Assembly: GCA_029856425.1 (NCBI GenBank)
Contig: JAHQWZ010000039.1
Location: 1-11,224 of the forward strand
Source of the DNA: Candidatus Thorarchaeota archaeon
GTDB lineage: Archaea; Asgardarchaeota; Thorarchaeia; Thorarchaeales; Thorarchaeaceae
Direction of reading: 5' to 3'
DNA: 11,224 nt
Shown piece by piece: positions 1 to 6,067 of the stretch; the first letter of the stretch is position 1, and every line of letters begins with the position of its first letter. The notes below the pieces were generated by a model, which was given only the letters and a program-made list of their open reading frames with translations, did not search any database and had not been told where the DNA came from. A program made the position numbers and the translations under genes.

Positions 1-779
1 AGAAGCATTATGTCATTATTCAGCGAAACCATTCTATAGGTCTTGATCGGAGTACCAGGGTTTCTAATCTCAATATTCCCACCGAGTAGCGTCTCTATGA
101 GGATCTCTTTCAAATCTCCAATATACGTACCCAGAATGCCTGGATCTCGTGACGCATCCAAAGTGGGGATTAAGATGGTCCTGAGCTTTATGCCCTCAGC
201 AGCCTTCATCAGGAGTTCCATCTCCGTGACGCCACTGGTTTCACCCCCTCTGTCAATTGCTTGCGTAGGAGCCATTAGTCTGATTATATCACCCGGCTGG
301 GCCTTCTGGAAGAACTCCTTGATGAGGATACTTCTTACGTTCTCTACACCCTCTATCACAGTTGAACTATCAATGGGAACGCTGCCCACAATGGTGTCAT
401 ACACCATCATAGTGAGATCTTCTACCGACGTTCCCTTGACCATTTCTAGTTCCGCGCTAACCTCTTCTCTGTCTGATTTCAGCTCATCAATCTTGGCTTT
501 TCGTTTCTTCTCCAAAGCATCGGCGATTATTCTCTGGGAGGTCATATACATGCGTGGGTTTGAGATTCGTTCCGTGATGATGAAATCTACGCTCTCCAAT
601 CTTGACAGACACTTGTAGATCCAGACCTTCGAGAGCTTAATACCTTTCTCAGTCAGATGGTTAGAAAGGTCTGCATACGTGACTCCTTCAGGATTTTTAC
701 TTTCCACCTCAGTCAAAGCCTTGAGAACCTGTATGTCCCGTGAGGTCATGTCCACTCCAAGTTTCTCAAATAGGTCCAA
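1..779 (-). CDS. TrmB-like winged-helix regulator, partial (C-terminus beyond window)
   Basis: The minus strand stays open from about 797 to the left edge and encodes at least 259 residues, with the C-terminus outside the window. The N-terminus reads as a winged helix: FEKLGVDMTSRDIQVLKALT is the first helix, and LSKVWIYKCLSRLE is the recognition-helix region. A charged helix follows (EKKRKAKIDELKSDREEV, probably a coiled-coil dimer linker), then an effector-type domain containing PGDIIRL. The two upstream neighbours carry the same landmarks: LSKAWVHRVLKPLIE, GDIIR and VSLNN. The TrmB family binds promoter DNA and often senses small molecules, but the ligand here is unknown. The start is uncertain. 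TTG at 779 keeps the full first helix and is preceded by AAAGG. TTG at 797 would overlap the previous stop as TTGA. ATG at 749 has GGAG five bases upstream but would shorten the domain. Confidence 0.8.
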   Translation of the reverse strand, partial: MDLFEKLGVDMTSRDIQVLKALTEVESKNPEGVTYADLSNHLTEKGIKLSKVWIYKCLSRLESVDFIITERISNPRMYMTSQRIIADALEKKRKAKIDELKSDREEVSAELEMVKGTSVEDLTMMVYDTIVGSVPIDSSTVIEGVENVRSILIKEFFQKAQPGDIIRLMAPTQAIDRGGETSGVTEMELLMKAAEGIKLRTILIPTLDASRDPGILGTYIGDLKEILIETLLGGNIEIRNPGTPIKTYRMVSLNNDIML

Positions 780-793
780 ACTACCTTTGCCAC

Positions 794-1705
794 TCAAATC
801 TTGCTCAACTCCGTCATTCTTTCTGCTTTTTCATAGTCTTCCTCAAAGTTTTCAATTGCGCTTTCTATCAAAAGCAAGTTTGCATCTCTAGATATCCATG
901 TAGCAGCCAATGGCGCTTCTGCCACAATAAGCATCATTCCTTCTCCACTCCTAGAGACAAACTGATATGTTGCATCATCTCTTGGCTGTTTCCTCATTTC
1001 AACCAGGTAGCCTAGGTCATGGAGCTTCTGTATAATTGCACCAAACTCATTCGTTTGCGGATTTTGACCTTCGGAGCGACACAAGACCCGCATCTCTGCG
1101 CCACTCTTCCCAAGGCATTCAAAGATACTCGTCAATCTTCTCTCAATATCTTCTTCAGCCCTCAACCAGTCAGTTGTGAATCGAATAACATCCCCTCTGT
1201 TTGCTGAGTCGCATATCTCACGCTCAATAACACCAAAGCAAGCCTGAAGCCCTTCAACAAAGATGGACTTTGTCTTAACACGTCTTCCAGTCATCATAGA
1301 CATGAATTCTTCTGCAAGCACTGTTGAGTCAAGACTTGCGAGGGTTTCAATCTCCGAATTGATTCTATCTGCCTTGGATTCAAGCTTCTCCATTGCGGTT
1401 TCCTTTGCTTTCTTTAAACCTACGCGCATTACTTTGTGATTAGAACCATATCTGTGCCTGTATTCAGTCCTGTTTATTATGATGTATCCGTCTTTTTCAA
1501 GGGATGTTAGGCTACGGTATAGGAGAGGATCACTCACACTCTTCTCTCCTTCTTCAATCCTGAAAGTTTTCTTAATCTCTTCAAAAGTGACGAATGACTC
1601 ATGGTCTTTCTGCGCCTTTATGAGAGCCCTAAGAACAATCATCCTTCTCTCATCAGGGTCAAAACCAATCATTGCCAATACCGACTCTCTCGTTCGGCTA
1701 GTCAC
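794..1705 (-). CDS. TrmB-like winged-helix transcriptional regulator
   Basis: This 303-residue protein is the middle member of three tandem regulators. Residues 10-95 form a winged helix (DERRMIVLRALIKAQ, then DPLLYRSLTSLEKDGYI as the recognition-helix region). Residues 97-122 are a charged helix suited to dimerisation. The remainder resembles the TrmB effector region, with RGDVIRFTTDWL near residue 170 and a C-terminal motif APLAATWISRD. No catalytic signature is evident, so the likely role is ligand-responsive DNA binding in the cytoplasm. I chose GTG at 1705 because GAGGTG lies six bases upstream. A GTG three codons earlier (1714) is open but has no spaced ribosome-binding site. The gene lies about 40 bases after its upstream paralog and 14 bases before the next, so co-transcription is likely. 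The regulon cannot be read from the sequence. Confidence 0.85.
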   Translation of the reverse strand: MTSRTRESVLAMIGFDPDERRMIVLRALIKAQKDHESFVTFEEIKKTFRIEEGEKSVSDPLLYRSLTSLEKDGYIIINRTEYRHRYGSNHKVMRVGLKKAKETAMEKLESKADRINSEIETLASLDSTVLAEEFMSMMTGRRVKTKSIFVEGLQACFGVIEREICDSANRGDVIRFTTDWLRAEEDIERRLTSIFECLGKSGAEMRVLCRSEGQNPQTNEFGAIIQKLHDLGYLVEMRKQPRDDATYQFVSRSGEGMMLIVAEAPLAATWISRDANLLLIESAIENFEEDYEKAERMTELSKI

Positions 1706-1711
1706 TGCCCA

Positions 1712-1717
1712 CACCTC
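1712..1717 (-). promoter_or_regulatory. Ribosome binding site deciding the 1705 start
   Basis: On the minus strand the bases GAGGTG lie six bases before the GTG at 1705. This is good Shine-Dalgarno geometry. It also overlaps the alternative GTG at 1714, which would then have no site of its own. Confidence 0.55.
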
Positions 1718-1745
1718 ATCATCCTGTGCGATTCATAGACACCAC

Positions 1746-2768
1746 TTAAGTCCGTTCCCCCAAAAGCAGCCTTGCGAGAGTCCCTCCAGCAGCACCAAAT
1801 TTAGCAAAGTCCTCTGCAGTGAGGTCAAATACTGATATAGCTGACTCCCAGTGTTCATCAAAGGATGTTACTGCGTTATCAATTAAGTCTGGATTGAATT
1901 CTCTAGTGAGCCAGGTAGCTGTCAGTGGGTTTTCAGTAATCACAAGGGCTGTGCTCTGATTGTTTAAGCTAACTTGACTGTAGGTTCTTACTCCTGGAAA
2001 GACGCGAACATCAAACTTCAATCCTACCTCTCGCATCTTGAAGATTCCTTGGACTATCCCTCCCATCTTACTTTGATCCATATCTCGATCGACCATTTGT
2101 TGTGCACTGAGGATATCAATGGTCACAAGATAACGAACCTCTGCTCCATTGTTTGCGGCATCAATGAATTTCATCATTCGGTCCTCTCCGCCCTTGAGGA
2201 GGGGAGTAAGCCAGAGAACTGTAGCTCTAATGATGTCGCCCTTCTTGGCGACACTCGTGACGTTATATTTCAGGACCCTGTCGAGCTCTTCAACGCCCCG
2301 AACGATTCTAGTTGTGGGTGTCTGCATTTTTCCTGTTAGTGCTGACACGAGTTGCTGTGCTAAGACTCCACAATCAAGTTTGGTGATTTTGTCGAGATTC
2401 GTCTGCAAATCAGCAATCTGCCTGTCAATTTCCTCCAGTCTATAAGTCTTCAGTTGCTCAAGACCTGTCATTAGGGTGTTGACGTCAGCCACGTAGCGTT
2501 TACGACGCGTTGACTGCCCTTCAACGCGAACCAGTTTGGCTTCAATTAACGGTTTGAGCACTCTATGCACCCACGCCTTCGAGAGCTTACTGTCTGGATT
2601 CTCGTTCACAACCGACTCGTATATTTCTGCAAAGGTGCGAGGAATCGGGGGGTCTCCTTGTACCTTCAAAATTGTGCGAAGAACAGTCACTGACCTTGAC
2701 TCTTGGTCAGTTCCCACATTAAAGGCCAATGCTGTCAGGGCATCAATCAGGCTCTCATCATCAATCAT
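1746..2768 (-). CDS. TrmB-like winged-helix transcriptional regulator
   Basis: This is the first gene of the three-paralog cluster, 340 residues from ATG at 2768. Residues about 5-95 are a winged helix (SRSVTVLRTILKVQGD as helix 1, KLSKAWVHRVLKPLIEAKL as the recognition-helix region, and a basic wing STRRKRY). Residues 100-130 are a coiled-coil-like linker (LEEIDRQIADLQTNLDKI). The effector region contains KGDIIRATVLWL near residue 176 and ends in NPLTATWLTREF, a match in position and sequence to APLAATWISRD of the next gene. An in-frame TTG at 2801 would add 11 residues but lacks a ribosome-binding site. ATG fits the usual TrmB N-terminus better, though its own site is weak too. A TATA-like element about 90 bases upstream probably serves the cluster. 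The ligand is unknown, and autoregulation is possible but unsupported. Confidence 0.85.
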   Translation of the reverse strand: MIDDESLIDALTALAFNVGTDQESRSVTVLRTILKVQGDPPIPRTFAEIYESVVNENPDSKLSKAWVHRVLKPLIEAKLVRVEGQSTRRKRYVADVNTLMTGLEQLKTYRLEEIDRQIADLQTNLDKITKLDCGVLAQQLVSALTGKMQTPTTRIVRGVEELDRVLKYNVTSVAKKGDIIRATVLWLTPLLKGGEDRMMKFIDAANNGAEVRYLVTIDILSAQQMVDRDMDQSKMGGIVQGIFKMREVGLKFDVRVFPGVRTYSQVSLNNQSTALVITENPLTATWLTREFNPDLIDNAVTSFDEHWESAISVFDLTAEDFAKFGAAGGTLARLLLGERT

Positions 2769-2855
2769 GCTTAGGACCAGCCTAGTTCTGAGTGATCTCA
2801 AACTGAAGTTTGAACAGCCAACATACTAACTTGATGAATGTTTACAACCACAATA

Positions 2856-2866
2856 CCTTATAATAG
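2856..2866 (-). promoter_or_regulatory. TATA-like promoter for the three-regulator cluster
   Basis: Read on the minus strand, CTATTATAAGG lies about 90 bases upstream of the first regulator's ATG. It predicts a transcript start near 2835 and a leader of about 65 bases (about 35 if TTG 2801 is used). It is the most TATA-like element in the 226-base gap. Confidence 0.4.
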
Positions 2867-2954
2867 ACTCTGGTTCTACATATATTCCGGTAATGTGCAG
2901 GAACTCCGCGTGGATGCGAACGGTTATCCACCCGGGCATGTTGCAATAGAAAAC

Positions 2955-2987
2955 GAAGCAGGGGTAAGGGGGGGCGGACCCTGCTTC
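2955..2987 (-). terminator. G-rich hairpin, likely terminator of the reductase gene
   Basis: GAAGCAGGG (2955-2963) and CCCTGCTTC (2979-2987) are perfect 9-bp inverted arms around a 15-base loop that contains a run of seven Gs on the plus strand. On the minus strand the hairpin starts about 40 bases after the stop of the flavoprotein gene and is followed by GTTTTCT. On the plus strand it is followed by CCCCAATTTTATC. The position suits transcription termination. Archaeal termination depends mainly on U tracts, so the stem may instead stabilise the mRNA end or act in some other way. Confidence 0.45.
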
Positions 2988-3027
2988 CCCAATTTTATCT
3001 CTCCTCCGCCGCCCCTCTCTCGCATTT

Positions 3028-4257
3028 CTATAATCCGCTGAGCGCAATAGACTTCAGGTAGCCTTTTCCGATGCGCATGACCATGGGCAGAAAACCTGAT
3101 AGTAACGCCATTATATCAGAAACCCCTGCATGACCCTGAATCAGAGCATTGAGGGTCTTTGCATCGAGCTGTCCAAGTACTATCTCCGCGGCATCCAAAG
3201 GGTCATTGTGCATGGAGTATTTGCTCACTGCCCACATGCCTTTTCCAGTGTTCTGGATATTTCGTGCAAGCTTAGATTTACGATACTCCTTCTCATACTG
3301 CATAATGCTACTCTTCGAGAAGTCGTTCTCGTCAACTGCCCTCCTCGCATGCTTTGCGAGGAGCGTCCCTGCATGGAAACAAGTGGTTACACCGCCGCCT
3401 ACTATGCTGGATACCTGTCCTGCTGAGTTCCCGCAGAGTGAAACTCCTGCATCCGTGAATCGGGGAATAATTCCTGCGCAAGGTACGACTCCACCATTTT
3501 GCATGGCTATCTTGGAGTCTCTCAACTCAGGGATATGCTTCCTGTACTTCTTCAAAACATCTAACAATGATGGTAGCTTATCCCAGTTCTCCCTTGAAGA
3601 TGGGACTCTTCCTATGCCTAGATTGACCTCGGTTTCACTCCTTGGGTACAACCACAAATATCCAAGGCCAACATCCCGAGCAACGAAGAAATATGCAGTT
3701 TCAGGGTCGACACCCTTGCAGTTCTCAAGCTTCCAACGAATTCCATAGGAAAGAAGCCACTTTGGATGTGTAAATCCTGCGGTTTCAGAGACCTTACTGA
3801 ATGATCCATCCGCTCCTACAGTGATTCCAGCCCGTTGTTCATCGGATTCATTGTACTTCACGCCTACAACCTGATTCCCCTCTTTGATGACCGACTTCAC
3901 ATGTGCACCATATCTGAACTCTGCTCCATCAGCCTCAGCTCTTTTTCGCATGAGTTTCTGGCACCTATCCTCATCAAGGAGATAGGAATTGCCAAGGAGG
4001 CCCTTTCCCACAACAATCTTGCCTCCAGTGTCAAGGCTCTCACCAATTATCTGGGAATACTTGTTTCCGACATATTCCGAGTCTGGTTTCACTCTGAGCA
4101 GCTTAAGGGCGTTGTCTGTCACCAGTTCTCCCATGAGAGAGTCAGTGACCTTCTTTCGTTTTTCAAGAACCAATGTATTGAGGCCCCTGGCTGCAGCTCT
4201 ATCTGCGGTCATCAATCCTGCAGGACCCGTTCCTACAATAATGAGGTCGTTAGGCAT
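3028..4257 (-). CDS. Geranylgeranyl-reductase-family FAD-dependent oxidoreductase
   Basis: This 409-residue flavoprotein is close to the usual family length of about 400. The N-terminal Rossmann motif is IIVGTGPAGL (residues 6-15), with the acidic strand-end residue in LVLEKR near 32. GADGSFSKVSE (148-158) matches the DG motif of the glutathione-reductase-2/PHBH-type fold. GYLWLYP (199-205) followed by VNLGIG resembles the hallmark GYxWxFP region of geranylgeranyl reductases. The second FAD motif is GNSAGQ (276-281), where the family usually has GDxAG, so Asp is replaced by Asn. Relatives reduce isoprenoid double bonds of archaeal membrane lipids, but the family also includes enzymes on other substrates, so the substrate is uncertain. 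ATG 4257 is the only sensible start because an in-frame TGA lies just upstream. The acyltransferase-like membrane gene is divergent from it, which may hint at envelope-related work. Confidence 0.88.
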   Translation of the reverse strand: MPNDLIIVGTGPAGLMTADRAAARGLNTLVLEKRKKVTDSLMGELVTDNALKLLRVKPDSEYVGNKYSQIIGESLDTGGKIVVGKGLLGNSYLLDEDRCQKLMRKRAEADGAEFRYGAHVKSVIKEGNQVVGVKYNESDEQRAGITVGADGSFSKVSETAGFTHPKWLLSYGIRWKLENCKGVDPETAYFFVARDVGLGYLWLYPRSETEVNLGIGRVPSSRENWDKLPSLLDVLKKYRKHIPELRDSKIAMQNGGVVPCAGIIPRFTDAGVSLCGNSAGQVSSIVGGGVTTCFHAGTLLAKHARRAVDENDFSKSSIMQYEKEYRKSKLARNIQNTGKGMWAVSKYSMHNDPLDAAEIVLGQLDAKTLNALIQGHAGVSDIMALLSGFLPMVMRIGKGYLKSIALSGL

Positions 4258-4300
4258 TCTTCATACACCATGACGGATGGCTAATGCCCTCGTTTTCAGA

Positions 4301-4311
4301 GCCTCTATATC
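4301..4311 (-). promoter_or_regulatory. TATA-like element for the reductase gene
   Basis: Minus-strand GATATAGAGGC is centred about 50 bases before the ATG at 4257. It would give a transcript start near 4281 and a leader of roughly 25 bases. It is a moderate match only. Confidence 0.3.
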
Positions 4312-4355
4312 TGTTTCCCATGCGGATAAATGATCAAATCTCTGTATTGCTATCC

Positions 4356-4381
4356 TTAAAATAGGGGGCCCTATCTATTTT
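4356..4381 (+). promoter_or_regulatory. Promoter with nested inverted repeats upstream of the hexapeptide acyltransferase gene
   Basis: TTAAAATAGG (4356-4365) is a TATA-like element about 50 bases before ATG 4411, predicting a start near 4386. Two inverted repeats overlap it. One is AAAATAG (4358-4364) with CTATTTT (4375-4381). The inner one is ATAGGG (4361-4366) with CCCTAT (4369-4374). A repressor bound here would block TBP/TFB or RNA polymerase, so an operator role is plausible but inferred. Confidence 0.4.
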
Positions 4382-4410
4382 CAAATCCCTACAGAGAAGA
4401 AGGTTGAGCA

Positions 4411-5280
4411 ATGAGACTACGATCTATAGCCTATGGCATATACTTGGCATTATCGCTCCTCCTGAGCATCACAATCGCAGCAATTCCAGCCATAGCAACC
4501 GTCCTCATTGCATATGAGCACATTGACTTCCAACTCAACAGAATCGGTTGGCCCTTTGTAAACATCGAGAATTTCATTCAGGGCGCTTTTGGCGAGATTC
4601 TTCCACAGATAGTATACGATCGCTTCTGGTTCATTGTCTTTCTGCCCACAGTCTTCTTCATTGGCTATGGTATCTTCCTTGCTTTGTTAGCAATCATGTT
4701 CCGTGTGTCAAGGAGAGGTATTCCATTCCTTGAAGATGGCTACTATCCCATGGAGACTGAGGAGTGGCTGCTCTACGAGTACTATGAGGTCTTTTACATT
4801 CTATTCCCCTACTTTGGTTGGTTCTTCTCAGTCTTCTTTGACGTAAAACCTAGACACCTATGGTTTGGTGCTAAAATCGGGAAGTATACGGTGATAGGCA
4901 ATGGTCGTCTTTTCAACCCAGAGAGAACAATAATTGGAGACAATTGCTGGTTCGGCTATGACGCTATTATGAGCGGCCATGTCTATGAAGGAGATCGACT
5001 CTACCTCAAGACAGTCAAATTAGGAGACCGCGTCATTGTTGGTGCCAACGCAGTCATTCTTCCTGGAGCGGATATCGGGGACAATGTAATAGTAGGAGCG
5101 AATACTGTCGTTCCAAAGGACAAGATTATACCTCCCAATACTATCTGGGTGCATGGAAAAGCCATTCCGCGGCTAGATCGCCAGCCAGAGTTTGTTAAGC
5201 ACCAAGTTATTGGAGGGCCACCGTCTGCATTTCCAGAGGAGGATAGAGCGCAGAAAGCTAAATCTTCAGACGAAGACTAG
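4411..5280 (+). CDS. Membrane-anchored left-handed beta-helix (hexapeptide repeat) acyltransferase-like protein
   Basis: This 289-residue protein has an N-terminal membrane part and a C-terminal left-handed beta-helix. Hydrophobic segments lie at about 7-35, 71-97 and 125-143. Hexapeptide-type turns run from about 151 to 250 (for example VIVGANAVILPGADIGDNV and VIVGANTVVP), with the early coil DNCWFGYDAIMSGH ending at His190, the position where such enzymes often carry a catalytic His. The architecture recalls the membrane plus beta-helix terminal domain of bacterial Pls/epsilon-polylysine synthetases, here free-standing. Acyl or acetyl transfer at the membrane is the likely class; the substrate is unknown. 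The tail from 268 is polar and charged. The start ATG follows AAGAAGG at a spacing of seven bases. The next gene begins 43 bases downstream on the same strand and is probably co-transcribed. Confidence 0.8.
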   Translation: MRLRSIAYGIYLALSLLLSITIAAIPAIATVLIAYEHIDFQLNRIGWPFVNIENFIQGAFGEILPQIVYDRFWFIVFLPTVFFIGYGIFLALLAIMFRVSRRGIPFLEDGYYPMETEEWLLYEYYEVFYILFPYFGWFFSVFFDVKPRHLWFGAKIGKYTVIGNGRLFNPERTIIGDNCWFGYDAIMSGHVYEGDRLYLKTVKLGDRVIVGANAVILPGADIGDNVIVGANTVVPKDKIIPPNTIWVHGKAIPRLDRQPEFVKHQVIGGPPSAFPEEDRAQKAKSSDED

Positions 5281-5312
5281 GAACCGCCAACTTGGAAATC
5301 AAACCTATCAAT

Positions 5313-5317
5313 GGAGG
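5313..5317 (+). promoter_or_regulatory. Ribosome binding site deciding the 5324 start
   Basis: GGAGG sits six bases before ATG 5324. The open frame extends back to 5192 inside the preceding gene, but this strong site, and family homology beginning at this ATG, fix the start here. Confidence 0.7.
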
Positions 5318-5323
5318 CTTTAC

Positions 5324-5716
5324 ATGAAGCTTTTGATGTTCCTCATTACGAATTTCTGGTTTCGTCCCGAAGAACGTGGCAATGCAGAGGGTACTTCTTT
5401 TGATGAAGCGCTGCTCGCTTGGATTCAATCGGAGATGCATGATGAGGCAGATCGTACTGGTATTATCAGAAAGCTTGTCAAGAACATCAGATGGCTCGCA
5501 AAGAAACATGAGACCTCACGGATCATTCTGCATTCTTTCGCGCATCTTAGCGACAGCAAATCTACACCTGAGTTTGCTGATGATATCATTAAGGAAACTG
5601 CTGAGCGTCTCAGAGACCGCGAATATGATGTTCATATAGTTCCATTTGGGGCTTTCCACGAGTTCAAAATGCATGTGAAAGGCCCTTCATTAGCTAAGGT
5701 CTTCAAAAGTTTTTGA
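5324..5716 (+). CDS. Stand-alone archaeal ThrRS editing-domain-like protein (tRNA-Thr_ED family), divergent
   Basis: This 130-residue protein resembles the N-terminal editing domain of archaeal threonyl-tRNA synthetases, a D-aminoacyl-tRNA-deacylase-like fold that removes serine from tRNA-Thr. Matching landmarks are IILHSFAHLS (67-76, with His74), a helix of the form FADDIIKETAERLRDREYDV, then VPFGAFHEFKMHVKGPSLA (106-124), which lines up with the family's PFGYYKxFKI...KGHPLAE. No synthetase catalytic or anticodon-binding domain follows, since a stop comes at 130. Key positions appear altered. The N-terminal HSDY-type motif is TNFW here. The Tyr-Lys pair (Lys121 in the Pyrococcus enzyme, from memory) is Phe-His at 111-112. 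The Glu after PLA is Lys125. It could be a trans-editing factor with altered chemistry or a non-catalytic tRNA binder. It lies 43 bases after the acyltransferase-like gene. Confidence 0.78.
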   Translation: MKLLMFLITNFWFRPEERGNAEGTSFDEALLAWIQSEMHDEADRTGIIRKLVKNIRWLAKKHETSRIILHSFAHLSDSKSTPEFADDIIKETAERLRDREYDVHIVPFGAFHEFKMHVKGPSLAKVFKSF

Positions 5717-5718
5717 GT

Positions 5719-5970
5719 CTAGTTCTGTACAAATGACAACAAGTCAGGATGCAGCCTTACCTCACAATCTGAGGCATTAGGAACAAATTCGGGGAATGGG
5801 ATCCTCCTTCTATAGTACCACGAGCCCACTCCTTCGCATTTTGAGTTCCGTTGTTTGTAATATCTGCAGTCCTTACAAGGCATTGTTTCATCCAATGGTC
5901 TCTCCACAACTACATCAACGAAATCACCCTTGAATCTATCCCAAGTGCGAAGAGTTCTAGTCGCTCTCAT
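5719..5970 (-). CDS. Small four-cysteine protein of unknown function
   Basis: An 83-residue basic protein with cysteines at 32, 35, 45 and 69 (PCKDCRYYKQRNSKC, later NASDCEV). The spacing CxxC-x9-C-x23-C suggests one zinc or another metal, though not a classic zinc ribbon. The middle is aromatic and arginine-rich (WYYRRRIPFPEF). I do not recognise the family. The frame opens at GTG 6003, but ATG 5970 is preferred. A minus-strand TATA element, TTATAA at 5993-5998, is centred 25-26 bases upstream, which places the transcript start on this ATG and makes the mRNA leaderless. It converges on the editing-domain gene with only two bases between stop codons. Cysteine conservation with no repeats or membrane segment argues for a soluble nucleic-acid or metal-binding protein, but this is inference. 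Confidence 0.65.
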   Translation of the reverse strand: MRATRTLRTWDRFKGDFVDVVVERPLDETMPCKDCRYYKQRNSKCEGVGSWYYRRRIPFPEFVPNASDCEVRLHPDLLSFVQN

Positions 5971-5992
5971 ACAATTCTGTACTTGTGAAACG

Positions 5993-5998
5993 TTATAA
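5993..5998. promoter_or_regulatory. Self-complementary TATA element between divergent genes
   Basis: TTATAA is a palindrome and can be read from either strand. On the minus strand it lies 25-26 bases from ATG 5970, ideal for a leaderless transcript. On the plus strand it predicts a start near 6021, giving the helicase gene a leader of about 47 bases. A weaker plus-strand element, TACTTAACC near 6040, could instead give a leaderless helicase message. Confidence 0.5.
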
Positions 5999-6067
5999 GA
6001 CACCCAAAAATTGATAGCTCAGCATTTGAGATGAGTACTTAACCACTGAAACGGACGAAAAAGCAAG

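Noticed and set aside
43..618. Plus-strand open frame of 191 codons at the left edge
   Set aside because: It is antisense to the minus-strand TrmB-like gene. Its translation is Ser/Ile-rich with no domain, while the minus frame shows clear homology to its neighbours.
2961..2976. Possible G-quadruplex from GGGG and GGGGGGG runs
   Set aside because: Four separate tracts of three Gs with distinct loops are not available. The stem-loop explains the region more simply.
2826..3047. Short open frames on both strands in the gap between the regulators and the reductase
   Set aside because: They run through the hairpin and G-run, have low-complexity or basic translations, and lack start signals. No sign of a protein.
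5192..5323. N-terminal extension of the editing-domain-like protein
   Set aside because: It lies within the end of the preceding gene in another frame, its translation is low-complexity Arg/Gln, and GGAGG marks ATG 5324 as the start.
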